Part shown: positions 16,075-23,121 of the stretch, piece by piece | Position numbering within the stretch: position 1 is the first letter of the stretch | Layout of the letters: each line of letters opens with the position of its first letter | IMG/VR virus record: IMGVR_UViG_3300022591_000519 | Location: 1 to 49,646 of that record | DNA from: a virus | Strand: one strand, 5' to 3' | Length of the DNA stretch: 49,646 bases | The notes under the pieces: model-generated | What the model was told of the DNA's origin: nothing | Seen by the model: the letters and a program-made list of their open reading frames with translations, nothing else | Databases searched by the model: none | Made by a program: the position numbers and the translations under genes

Positions 16075-16290
16075 TTAGGCCACCCCCATTAAAAACATGA
16101 GTGCATCGTGTTCGTTACGGAATTGGAAATCCATCCAATCTTCGTTGGAGTGTGTTTCAAAACGTTCGCCGGGGAGCCCAAAGTTTTCAATAGCATAGAT
16201 ACAGACTTTATCCCATCTGCGGTTATCGTCTTTAGTTTCCCAAGAAACTCTAACAGTATATTTGTCGTACGATTTTATTCTCATGACCAC
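16075..16290 (-). CDS. Small early protein, family A paralogue
   Basis: 71 aa ending DFQFRNEHDALMFLMG, the family A motif (F-x-F-x-N-x-x-D-A-x-x-F) shared by six small genes in this cluster. The N-terminal half is variable (YTVRVSWETKDDNRRWDKVCIYAIENFG). Function unknown; not membrane or secreted. Confidence 0.65.
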   Translation of the reverse strand: MVMRIKSYDKYTVRVSWETKDDNRRWDKVCIYAIENFGLPGERFETHSNEDWMDFQFRNEHDALMFLMGVA

Positions 16291-16511
16291 CTCAATACAA
16301 ACATAGTTAAATGTTCTTCCCGTTTAAATTCAAATCTGTTATAGGCTGTACGAGCATGATAACCTACGTGCTCAACACACCAGTTGTTTACATCAACGTA
16401 AAACTCTTCACCAAATGGTTCTTTGAATTCCCATTCAGGAGTGGGCTCGTCCCATAGCTCAACGGCATACTTTTTCTTTCCAGTTATAGTTACAAATTCA
16501 ATTAGCATCAA
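16281..16511 (-). CDS. Small early protein, family A paralogue
   Basis: 76 aa ending FEFKREEHLTMFVLRWS, a family A C-terminus. N-terminal strand VTITGKKKYAVELWD. Overlaps both neighbours by about 10-14 bp (translational coupling). Function unknown. Confidence 0.65.
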   Translation of the reverse strand: MMLIEFVTITGKKKYAVELWDEPTPEWEFKEPFGEEFYVDVNNWCVEHVGYHARTAYNRFEFKREEHLTMFVLRWS

Positions 16512-16824
16512 AATCCCTTATGGCATCAAATGTATCGCCATATTTGTAATGTACACCACCCGGGCCAAATCGTTGACTTCGGTATATAATGTCACCGCGG
16601 AAGTACCATTTACCTTTAACACGCTTGGGCATAAAGCCAACAGTATACGGCTCCCAAGAACCCCAGGTAAGTTTTTTCTTCATGTCTGCTACTTGCTCTA
16701 GCATCTCTTCTGCTTCTTTATGAAGTGCTTTCATCTGCTGACTCATGTCCGAGACTATCTGCTGATATTCAGAGTTGAGTTGTTGCTGAATTTTATCTGG
16801 ATCATAGTAAGACATTATAACCAC
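16498..16824 (-). CDS. Small early protein with N-terminal coiled coil, family B
   Basis: 108 aa. Residues 8-52 form a likely coiled coil (QQQLNSEYQQIVSDMSQQM, EAEEMLEQVADMKKKL). The second half (KRVKGKWYFRGDIIYRSQRFG to YGDTFDAIRDFD) resembles the 66-aa gene at 15840. The coiled coil suggests oligomerisation. Function unknown. Confidence 0.6.
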   Translation of the reverse strand: MVIMSYYDPDKIQQQLNSEYQQIVSDMSQQMKALHKEAEEMLEQVADMKKKLTWGSWEPYTVGFMPKRVKGKWYFRGDIIYRSQRFGPGGVHYKYGDTFDAIRDFDAN

Positions 16825-17039
16825 CTTATAGCAAATATAGTAGCATCCCTAGGATTGCTAAACCTAAAAGCAAATCCTTCCGTTGCCTTGTAACCATGCA
16901 AGTGATATGGCTCCCCAGGAGCAGAGTCTACCCACTCTAGGATATCTCTAATTGGATAGTTTGGCTCATCTAGTATCTCAGTCCACTTGATGATAACTTC
17001 AGTCCAATCTGGGGGAGGCCATGCTTCTACTTTTTGCAC
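16815..17039 (-). CDS. Small early protein, family A paralogue
   Basis: 74 aa ending FAFRFSNPRDATIFAIRWL (family A motif). Trp/Pro-rich start (EAWPPPDWTEVIIKWTEIL). Overlaps the next gene by 10 bp. Function unknown. Confidence 0.6.
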   Translation of the reverse strand: MQKVEAWPPPDWTEVIIKWTEILDEPNYPIRDILEWVDSAPGEPYHLHGYKATEGFAFRFSNPRDATIFAIRWL

Positions 17040-17040
17040 G

Positions 17041-17259
17041 TCACTTAGTCCATCTCAAGACAAACAATAATGCATCTTTTTCATTACGGAAATAAAATGT
17101 ATTATCACTGCCAGTCCACCCAAAACGCCAGCGTTGTTTACGACCTCCTGGACCAAACGACTGTTCACACCAGGTTCTAATTGCTTGGTTATCACTTGCC
17201 CAACTATTAGGCATTGTGATTTTATGCTTGTACTTGCTTTTGCGTTTTGTAGTAATCAT
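17041..17259 (-). CDS. Small early protein, family A paralogue
   Basis: 72 aa; the clearest family A member with the 107-aa protein at 17943 (NTFYFRNEKDALLFVLRW against AKFWFRNEKDLTMFLLRW). The middle has WCEQSFGPGGRKQRWRFG, also echoed by the others (W.-.-.FG....RW). Basic N-terminus. Function unknown. Confidence 0.65.
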   Translation of the reverse strand: MITTKRKSKYKHKITMPNSWASDNQAIRTWCEQSFGPGGRKQRWRFGWTGSDNTFYFRNEKDALLFVLRWTK

Positions 17260-17260
17260 A

Positions 17261-17458
17261 TTAAACCGTAGTCGAACTAAATCTCAAAACAAACATCATG
17301 TGATCGAGTTTATTAGCAAAGTAAATGTTAGGATGTCTAAAGCCCCAACGTCCATCAGTGCCATTGCCGTAGTTCTGTTTAAGCCAATCAAATACTTCTT
17401 GAGGTGGCTCAACATTGTTTAATTCAACAATGTGATATTCGTGATCAAGAACTAGCAT
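17261..17458 (-). CDS. Small early protein, family A paralogue
   Basis: 65 aa: FDWLKQNYGNGTDGRWGFRHP followed by the motif NIYFANKLDHMMFVLRF. Same layout as the neighbours: a helix with W, a Gly-rich turn with RW, then F/Y-x-F-x-N. Overlaps the nucleotidase gene by 14 bp. Confidence 0.6.
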   Translation of the reverse strand: MLVLDHEYHIVELNNVEPPQEVFDWLKQNYGNGTDGRWGFRHPNIYFANKLDHMMFVLRFSSTTV

Positions 17459-17942
17459 TTAATGTAGTTTCTAACCATTGTTTGCAGTCAAACCAATTGC
17501 GATAAATGTGTGCCCGTCCACCTGCACGGATCCATTCTTCACAGTTGCTAGTGCGATCGTCAATTAAGATATCGCCTGGCTTGCAATGCATAAACTTTTG
17601 ATGACTGTATGGTCCTAAAAACACAGGAATGTCTGGAAAGTATTCTTGTCCCCAAAACACTTTGTCCTGTACTGCCCAAGGCATATCATTACCGTGCGGA
17701 ATAGCACTTAGGAAAAACAAGCCACTGCCTGTTTCTTTACAGTAGCTACGACACCAGTCAACTAGATCATACGCACCTTCTTTAAGTTGTAACTTACTGT
17801 ACATACGTTGATCATCTTTGAGTGTACGCCACTCTTGATCAGGCAACATTTCGCCTTCTTGCCATTTTGGTCGCTTTAGATATGCACGGGCATAGCCCAT
17901 CCAATCTGCAACCACATCGTCCATATCTAAATAAATGTTCAT
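17445..17942 (-). CDS. HAD-family 5'(3')-deoxyribonucleotidase-like phosphatase
   Basis: 165 aa. Starts MNIYLDMDDVVADW: Asp7 and Asp9 of the HAD DxDxV motif. FFLSAIP is motif II, and GDILIDDRTSNCEEW is the acidic motif IV. The NT5C-like family removes 5' phosphate from deoxynucleotides and is frequent in phages, where it may balance dNMP pools. Located inside the small-gene operon. Confidence 0.82.
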   Translation of the reverse strand: MNIYLDMDDVVADWMGYARAYLKRPKWQEGEMLPDQEWRTLKDDQRMYSKLQLKEGAYDLVDWCRSYCKETGSGLFFLSAIPHGNDMPWAVQDKVFWGQEYFPDIPVFLGPYSHQKFMHCKPGDILIDDRTSNCEEWIRAGGRAHIYRNWFDCKQWLETTLNASS

Positions 17943-18266
17943 TTAACTCCACCTTAATAAAAACATTGTAAGGTCTTTTTCATTACGAAACCAAAACTTA
18001 GCGTTGTTAGCATACCAACGCATACCCGGAGTCCATACTCCATCTTCTGCACTAGGACCGAATGTTGCTACCATCCATTCCATCATTTCATTCCAATGCC
18101 AACCATTATTAGGATGCACCGTTAGGTATCTAGCACCATATACTCTGCCTTCGCTTAGTTCAATCTTGTGCCAGCCCATAGTAGACATTAACAGCTCATC
18201 GTCAATATCTTTAGCCATCTGTGCCGCGGCCTGTTGAACAATCGCATCTGTAACATCAGACATCAT
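17943..18266 (-). CDS. Small early protein, family A paralogue (107 aa)
   Basis: Largest family A member: an extra N-terminal helix (IVQQAAAQMAKDIDDELL), then WHWNEMMEWMVATFGPSAEDG and the motif NAKFWFRNEKDLTMFLLRWS. Overlaps the 98-aa gene by 11 bp. Function unknown. Confidence 0.65.
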   Translation of the reverse strand: MMSDVTDAIVQQAAAQMAKDIDDELLMSTMGWHKIELSEGRVYGARYLTVHPNNGWHWNEMMEWMVATFGPSAEDGVWTPGMRWYANNAKFWFRNEKDLTMFLLRWS

Positions 18267-18552
18267 CTACACCTGGTCTAAAACTGCGTTCATCTCCCCA
18301 ACGTCCTGTAGCAGGGCCAATCCCTTCTGCGTACATCAGAGTAGTAAACGGCCATTCGTATGGATGACTACAAAGATGCTGTAATACAATATCGTTGTAG
18401 ACCCAAACTTTAACAGGAAACTCCTTGGACATTTTGTTTACGTTAGTTTTCAGGAGTACTCCATCTTTACTTAACGGTATCCAAATTTTAGCCCCAGGAG
18501 GTTCTGTTTCACCTGTAAATATTTCCTTCTCGTACAGTCTATGATTAGTCAT
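18256..18552 (-). CDS. Hypothetical early phage protein (98 aa)
   Basis: No recognised domain. Predicted small globular protein (KIWIPLSKDGVLLKTNV, FPVKVWVYNDIVLQHLC). It has no family A motif, and sits between the phosphoesterase and the 107-aa gene with 0-11 bp spacing. Confidence 0.55.
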   Translation of the reverse strand: MTNHRLYEKEIFTGETEPPGAKIWIPLSKDGVLLKTNVNKMSKEFPVKVWVYNDIVLQHLCSHPYEWPFTTLMYAEGIGPATGRWGDERSFRPGVDDV

Positions 18553-19383
18553 TTAAACCTCAAAGTAGAAACCAGGATCAAATAGATCGGCTTGTTCTTC
18601 CCATCCTTTGTAACCACGTGGGTTACTTAGAACTCGAGTACCGTCAATCATGTAATCCACAGGATCGTGCATATGACCATGACACCACGCTTTAATCTGC
18701 GGATGATCCATAATAAACTCTGTTAAGTTACTGTGGTAACCAAAGTTCATGTGGAAGTCATCTTTGTATCGTTCGTTGATGCTCAATGGGCTAGGTGCAT
18801 GGTGGCTAACTACAACCACTTTGTCATCCTTGTGCTCATCAAGGAAGTCTTTCAACTTACCTACAGTTTCACGAAACACATCTGCAACATACGCAGGAGT
18901 AAACTTGTTGGTGTAGTAAGCATCGCCGTAACCTGTTTGTACTTTGATGCTGTCACCGTGTTTAATCACTGAGAAGTCGGCCATGCCCTGTTTTACCACA
19001 CTCATAGTAATGGGGTCACGCTTGTTCATGTCTGTCCAAAATGTGCCACCAAAGAAATGCACGTCATCAATAGTAACACCTTCTGCTTCCAAAAAGTGTA
19101 CGTTGTCTGGCAACTCACGGCGCAGGCGTGGAAACGTATCTTCGTAACCGTTGTTATAATGTTCGTGGTTACCACAAACGTAGATAACATGACGGTATTT
19201 GATCAGTTCCTCACTACAGAAACGGCGATAGCGATCAGCCAAAAACGTGTTTTGTTTAGCGTTGTCAGCTTTACGCAGATGCCCTGCTTCCATAATATCG
19301 CCAGCCATGATCAACACATCTCCGCCGGGCAAAGTAATGTCCTCGAAGTTGATGTGCATATCACTGACTAAATTAATTTTCAT
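18553..19383 (-). CDS. Calcineurin-like metallophosphoesterase
   Basis: 276 aa with the complete dimetal set: SDMHINF (Asp8, His10), AGDIM, CGNHEHY, VVSHHAPSP and HGHMHDP. Such enzymes hydrolyse phosphomono- or diesters of nucleotides or nucleic acids; substrate unknown. Its ATG overlaps the stop of the 139-aa gene. Member of the early operon. Confidence 0.88.
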   Translation of the reverse strand: MKINLVSDMHINFEDITLPGGDVLIMAGDIMEAGHLRKADNAKQNTFLADRYRRFCSEELIKYRHVIYVCGNHEHYNNGYEDTFPRLRRELPDNVHFLEAEGVTIDDVHFFGGTFWTDMNKRDPITMSVVKQGMADFSVIKHGDSIKVQTGYGDAYYTNKFTPAYVADVFRETVGKLKDFLDEHKDDKVVVVSHHAPSPLSINERYKDDFHMNFGYHSNLTEFIMDHPQIKAWCHGHMHDPVDYMIDGTRVLSNPRGYKGWEEQADLFDPGFYFEV

Positions 19384-19799
19384 TTGTATTCCTTATCCAA
19401 TGTAACACTTGTAAGGCCTGCAATAACCTGGAACTTTTCCCAAGCGGCTTTTGCGGCTGGATTTGTTTCTAACTCACTACTTGGTAGTACTGTTTCTAGC
19501 CAAATCTCTGGACGACGACTCGGGTGAGCACCAAACTTACGTGGCTGGTGCATTTTACCTGTATTGTAAAGTTCAATACTCACGTCACGGAACTTTTGTT
19601 CGTCTTCTTCCTCGTAGTCGTACCATTCTGGATTACTCCAACCTGAACGCATACGATAGCCATTCCAAATGCTAATCCATTCCTCGTCGACGTTTGGGTC
19701 AAAGTCTGTACGTGTGATTAGCACCAACACATCTTTAATGTCTACAACTCCGTCCACAATATCGCGAACGCAACGGCTATAACTAAGTCCGATTTTCAT
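19380..19799 (-). CDS. Conserved-type phage protein (139 aa), first gene of the early operon
   Basis: The start at 19799 (MKIGLSYSRCVRDIVDG) is preferred over an open in-frame ATG at 19856 because AGGAAG lies just upstream and the longer form would run through the promoter. The N-terminus resembles a protein family I associate with T4-like phages (S.sRCvRDIvdG...dVLVlItRTDFDP); function not known. Driven by a perfect sigma70 promoter, so among the earliest genes. Confidence 0.7.
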   Translation of the reverse strand: MKIGLSYSRCVRDIVDGVVDIKDVLVLITRTDFDPNVDEEWISIWNGYRMRSGWSNPEWYDYEEEDEQKFRDVSIELYNTGKMHQPRKFGAHPSRRPEIWLETVLPSSELETNPAAKAAWEKFQVIAGLTSVTLDKEYK

Positions 19800-19827
19800 T
19801 TTGATGGCTTCCTGAAGAATATAACTT

Positions 19828-19856
19828 ATTATACATTCAAATGGTAAATGTGTCAA
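19828..19856 (-). promoter_or_regulatory. Consensus sigma70 early promoter
   Basis: TTGACA, 17-bp spacer, TATAAT on the minus strand, 29 nt before the 139-aa gene. It could drive the roughly 6-kb operon down to the terminator at 13524. Confidence 0.85.
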
Positions 19857-19866
19857 TAACTACCCA

Positions 19867-19874
19867 CATAAATA
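19867..19874 (+). promoter_or_regulatory. Late promoter box (CATAAATA) of the ALAS gene
   Basis: TAAATA core 5 nt before ATG 19880, no ribosome site, so the mRNA would be leaderless. It faces away from the early promoter that ends 11 bp earlier. Confidence 0.45.
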
Positions 19875-19879
19875 TTGCT

Positions 19880-21097
19880 ATGATTAAGCCAAAAACACAA
19901 GACGCTATCGCCAAGAGTTTGGAAAAACTACGCAACGAAGGCAATTACAGAGTATTTACGGACATCCTTAGACAGCGGGGAGATTTTCCACGAGCTATTT
20001 GGTACGGACGTTACAACATTAAACAAATTACCAACTGGTGCTCAAACGACTATCTAGGTATGGGTCAGCATAAAGTAGTACTAGACGCTATGCACACCGT
20101 ATTGGATACAGCAGGTGCTGGATCGGGCGGTACACGTAACATTAGCGGAACCACTCACTATCACGTTGCCTTAGAAAACGAGTTAGCCAAACTGCACGAT
20201 AAAACGTCAGCACTTACTTTTACCAGCGGATACGTTGCTAACCAAAGTACCCTAAGTGTGCTAGGCAAAATTATTCCTAACGTGCATTATATTAGTGATG
20301 CTAACAATCACAATTCAATGATTGTAGGTATTAAGTCTAGTAAAGCACCATATACAGTTTGGCGCCATAACGATTTAGATCATTTAAAAGAAATTCTACA
20401 AAGTATGGACGAGCAAGCACAACCTATCATTGCTATGGAAGGTGTGTACAGTATGGACGGTGACAAAGGTGTTATTTCAGCAGTTTGTGAAATGGCTCGT
20501 TTATACGGTGCTATGGTTTATGTAGACGAAGTACACGCTGTAGGCCTATACGGTCCACGTGGCGCAGGTATTGCTGAAGAACAAAAGTGTGTAGATGGTG
20601 TAGACATTATACAAGGTACGCTGGCTAAAGGCTTTGGCGTACAAGGCGGATATATTGCGGCCGGCCGTGACCTAATTGATATGATCCGTAGTTACGCACA
20701 AGGGCTAATATTTTCAACATCAATGAGTCCTGTACTTTGTGCCGGAGCATTAGCCAGTGTAAAGTATGTACAGGATCATCCTGAGCTACGTGAAAAGATT
20801 ATGGCTACTGCACAAGCAACCAGAGAACATCTAAAAGCAACTGGATTAGAAATTAATCCGCTCAGCGAAGGTGGACATATTGTTCCTGTTATGGTACGTG
20901 ATGCCAAACGCTGTAAAGCAATTAGCGATTACCTATTGGACGAAAAGGGAATTTATGTACAACCTATTAACTACCCAACCGTGCCATGGGGAACTGAACG
21001 TTTACGCTTTACCCCAACCCCAAACCATACAGAAGCAGATATCTACTATCTTGCCGAAAGTCTAAAAGAAGCATTTGAAAAAACAAAAGGTGATTAA
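19880..21097 (+). CDS. hemA: 5-aminolevulinate synthase (ALAS, Shemin pathway)
   Basis: 405 aa from ATG 19880; an in-frame ATG at 19841 lies in the opposing promoter and is unlikely. PLP enzyme of the alpha-oxoamine synthase family joining glycine and succinyl-CoA to 5-aminolevulinate. ALAS-type residues are present: NWCSNDYLGM, GSGGTRNISGT (Thr85 rather than the Ser of related ligases), SDANNHNSMI, DEVHAVG, and PLP lysine Lys250 in GTLAKGFGVQGGY. Length matches bacterial ALAS (about 400-410). It feeds heme synthesis and so the heme oxygenase and bilin reductase encoded 10 kb away. Late promoter; convergent with the exonuclease gene. Confidence 0.93.
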   Translation: MIKPKTQDAIAKSLEKLRNEGNYRVFTDILRQRGDFPRAIWYGRYNIKQITNWCSNDYLGMGQHKVVLDAMHTVLDTAGAGSGGTRNISGTTHYHVALENELAKLHDKTSALTFTSGYVANQSTLSVLGKIIPNVHYISDANNHNSMIVGIKSSKAPYTVWRHNDLDHLKEILQSMDEQAQPIIAMEGVYSMDGDKGVISAVCEMARLYGAMVYVDEVHAVGLYGPRGAGIAEEQKCVDGVDIIQGTLAKGFGVQGGYIAAGRDLIDMIRSYAQGLIFSTSMSPVLCAGALASVKYVQDHPELREKIMATAQATREHLKATGLEINPLSEGGHIVPVMVRDAKRCKAISDYLLDEKGIYVQPINYPTVPWGTERLRFTPTPNHTEADIYYLAESLKEAFEKTKGD

Positions 21098-21196
21098 ATG
21101 GAAGAATTTGGATGTATAGCAATAGCCGTAATACTCTTAGGAGTATGCTACGGCGTATATCGTGTAGCTCGTTTTGCGTTTACTGACTGTGACTAA
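21098..21196 (+). CDS. Small single-span membrane protein (32 aa)
   Basis: MEEFGCIAIAVILLGVCYG then VYRVARFAFTDCD: a single hydrophobic segment (about 5-19) with a basic side. It starts 1 nt after the ALAS stop and ends overlapping the convergent exonuclease stop. Position suggests co-expression with ALAS; function unknown. Confidence 0.5.
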   Translation: MEEFGCIAIAVILLGVCYGVYRVARFAFTDCD

Positions 21197-21723
21197 CTAG
21201 TCTTGCCTAGTTTACGATAAACAGTTTGTACACCCTTAGCTTGACGAATAGCGTCAAACAATGCATTGTGTTGCTGTGTCTTGTCAACAACCATTTCTGG
21301 ATCAGCTAGGTCAAACAATGTACGAGTATCGCGACAGCGCCAAAACTCCCATGGCGGAGTGCGATTAACTTGACGATACATATCTTCCAGAATCATCAAA
21401 TCAAATACAGCACCGTGTGACCAAAACTTGTCACAGCCCCAAGCAAACTTGTGGAACTGGGTGATAGCATCTTCAAACTTAATACGACCTGTTGGGCTAA
21501 ATGCTTCTTCCATAACTTCTGGATCTTGTTTTGCCCACCAATCCAAAGTGTTAGGATCGATATCGCGACCTAGCGCATCCTGGTCGTCGATATCAATTTT
21601 GAAATAAAGCTCATCGTAGACTTTGTCACTAAATGGATCAAACGTAACTGCACCCAAAGTGAGTACTACAGTACGGGGAGTAACTGCCATTGTTTCCAAG
21701 TCAACCATTAGATGCTTTGCCAT
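21193..21723 (-). CDS. dexA: DexA-like 3'-5' exonuclease (DEDDh)
   Basis: 176 aa. Exo motifs: VDLETM (Asp, Glu), WSHGAVFDLMILEDMY (Asp), and HNALFDAIRQA (His, Asp). The layout, with LDWWAKQDPEV and FWRCRDTRTLFDLA, matches T4 DexA (227 aa) but is shorter. T4 DexA degrades DNA 3'-5'. Driven by a perfect sigma70 promoter, so early. The stop is TAG, rare in this window. Confidence 0.85.
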   Translation of the reverse strand: MAKHLMVDLETMAVTPRTVVLTLGAVTFDPFSDKVYDELYFKIDIDDQDALGRDIDPNTLDWWAKQDPEVMEEAFSPTGRIKFEDAITQFHKFAWGCDKFWSHGAVFDLMILEDMYRQVNRTPPWEFWRCRDTRTLFDLADPEMVVDKTQQHNALFDAIRQAKGVQTVYRKLGKTS

Positions 21724-21733
21724 AATATGCCTT

Positions 21734-21749
21734 TTTATACGAGTATAAA
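21734..21749. repeat. Inverted repeat at the exonuclease transcription start
   Basis: TTTATAC-GA-GTATAAA, a perfect 7-bp dyad just downstream of the -10 element. Could be a protein-binding operator or a 5' hairpin. Confidence 0.4.
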
Positions 21750-21752
21750 CAT

Positions 21753-21781
21753 ATTATACTATCATTCATCGTCTTTGTCAA
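21753..21781 (-). promoter_or_regulatory. Consensus sigma70 promoter of the exonuclease gene
   Basis: TTGACA, 17-bp spacer, TATAAT on the minus strand; the -35 lies inside the end of the 177-aa gene. Predicted start about 20 nt before the ATG. Confidence 0.85.
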
Positions 21782-22295
21782 GATCATAATACTCATCTTC
21801 TTCGATCCATTCTGCCGAACCTTCGTAGGCTTGATAGTAGCTTTCGTTTGGTTTCATAACTCTAAACTTGTTACCGTATTTGAGTGCGGCCAAAAGATAC
21901 TCGTGCTTGTCCAAAAGATCACAAACAATAAAGCCACTACTACAGGCACCTGTAATCTGTTTGATTTTGGAATGTTTATATTCTCCGTTAATCAACGCCA
22001 TATGGAAGTCCCCTCCATTGGATGCAATGATACGGGCAACAACTAACTTTGGATGCGGCAATAGTTTATCCAATATGCCAATCTTGGTTAAGGTAGCACA
22101 GTTATCTCCGTCAATAGAGAGCTTGCAATTCTTAAACTTAAGACTGCCTTTGGTATGTTCGTTGTCGGGAGTTTCTTTGGTTGTCCATGGTATTTCTGCG
22201 GTAACGTGATTTACATAAAATGTTACACCATGGCTTTTAACGACCCACATTGGGATTGTGTCGTCTTCTAGATGCTTCTTGTTGAAGTGAAACAC
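21762..22295 (-). CDS. Hypothetical phage protein (177 aa, GTG start)
   Basis: GTG start with AAGGA ribosome site. Begins MFHFNKKHLEDDTIPMWVVKSHG and contains PWTTKETPDNEHTKGSLKFK, wording I associate with conserved T4-like phage proteins; no function known. Acidic C-terminus (WIEEDEYYDLDKDDE). Follows the tRNA gene. Confidence 0.6.
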   Translation of the reverse strand: MFHFNKKHLEDDTIPMWVVKSHGVTFYVNHVTAEIPWTTKETPDNEHTKGSLKFKNCKLSIDGDNCATLTKIGILDKLLPHPKLVVARIIASNGGDFHMALINGEYKHSKIKQITGACSSGFIVCDLLDKHEYLLAALKYGNKFRVMKPNESYYQAYEGSAEWIEEDEYYDLDKDDE

Positions 22296-22353
22296 TAGGT
22301 CCTTACATTGATATTCAATCTATTTTTGCATTTTATTTTTCCTTTAAGTTAAA

Positions 22354-22427
22354 TGGTGCGCCTGACAGGACTCGAACCTGCCACCTGGAGTTTTAGAAGC
22401 TCTTGCTACCCATACAGCTTCAGGCGC
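22354..22427 (-). tRNA. tRNA with anticodon best read as CUA (candidate amber suppressor)
   Basis: 74 nt including encoded CCA. The 7-bp acceptor stem GCGCCTG/CAGGCGC is perfect, the T arm is GCAGG-TTCGAGT-CCTGT, and the D arm is short (GCT/AGC). The anticodon region GAGCTTCTAAAACTC folds best with GAG/CTC and loop TTCTAAA, giving CUA with U33 and A37; closing pairs 27-43 and 31-39 are mismatched. Reading it as Arg(UCU) would break most of the stem. Position 8 is A and 14 is U, the reverse of the usual pair, so the tRNA is divergent. It has its own sigma70 promoter 2 nt upstream. Confidence 0.7.
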
Positions 22428-22435
22428 ATGTATAT

Positions 22436-22464
22436 ATTATATATCCTTTGCAGGATAAAATCAA
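22436..22464 (-). promoter_or_regulatory. Sigma70 promoter of the tRNA gene
   Basis: TTGATT, 17-bp spacer, TATAAT; the predicted start is almost at the mature tRNA 5' end. The -35 overlaps the end of the bS21 gene. Confidence 0.75.
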
Positions 22465-22700
22465 TAGAGTTTTGGTGGAAGTGTTTGTTCGCGTAGATGA
22501 CGTGCCCAACGTGCTTTAGCCGCACCTTTTTTACGTTTACGCTTTGTGGTTGGTTTTTCAAAGGCTTGACGTTTGAGAACGTCCTGCAACAGTCCTGCTT
22601 CATCAACCTTCTTTTTGAACTTGCGCATAGCAGAGTTGAAGTTATCTCCAACTTCTACGGAGAGTCCTTTTTGTGGTTTTCGATTATAGTGATTTGCCAT
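22461..22700 (-). CDS. rpsU: Ribosomal protein bS21 homologue
   Basis: 79 aa. GLSVEVGDNFNSAMRKFKKKVDEAGLLQDVLKR with turn breaks matches the bS21 core, followed by the basic tail TKRKRKKGAAKARWARHLRE. bS21 binds the 30S platform near the Shine-Dalgarno helix and is the commonest ribosomal protein in phages, including SAR11 phages. It may replace host bS21 and shift initiation to phage mRNAs. Its own leader has no Shine-Dalgarno and is AU-rich (TTTTTTATAATG). Confidence 0.93.
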   Translation of the reverse strand: MANHYNRKPQKGLSVEVGDNFNSAMRKFKKKVDEAGLLQDVLKRQAFEKPTTKRKRKKGAAKARWARHLREQTLPPKLY

Positions 22701-22725
22701 TATAAAAAATAAAGTATTCTGTTAA

Positions 22726-23121
22726 TTACTTATCACTTTGAAAGACTTTTTGCAAAAAATCTATAACGCTGTCAACGTAGCCATTACTTAAATGCACTAA
22801 AACGTCTTTTAAATCACTATTATCTGTGTGCCAAAATACATTTGGACGGGATAAAACATAACTGGCCATTACATTGGTAATACCGTCTTCACTGTCTAAA
22901 TTAACGTATTTTGCATCACTGCGGGCAAGGGCATATAACAGCCATTGCATGTTATTTTCGCCCTGATAAGTGTACAGGTTTAGGTCTTCTGGAATTAAGT
23001 TATCCTTAAGCCAAACACTAACTTGTTCCTGCTCGTCACTGCTTAGGCTTAAAAAGAGTATGCTTAGGTTGTTGTTTTCGTAGAAATCGGGTGGTGTAAT
23101 TAAAGTAAGTTTATTTTCCAT
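22726..23121 (-). CDS. Hypothetical phage protein (131 aa)
   Basis: Acidic, no signal peptide. Contains LTLITPPDFYENNNLSILFLSL and a WLLYALARSDAKYVNLDSEDG stretch; looks like an alpha/beta fold, perhaps nucleotide-related, but I do not recognise it. Overlaps the upstream membrane gene by 11 bp. Confidence 0.6.
   Translation of the reverse strand: MENKLTLITPPDFYENNNLSILFLSLSSDEQEQVSVWLKDNLIPEDLNLYTYQGENNMQWLLYALARSDAKYVNLDSEDGITNVMASYVLSRPNVFWHTDNSDLKDVLVHLSNGYVDSVIDFLQKVFQSDK

Noticed and set aside
22354-22427. tRNA-Arg(UCU)
   Set aside because: Placing UCU in the loop leaves a stem with only two good pairs; the CUA reading keeps the GAG/CTC core. Not fully excluded.
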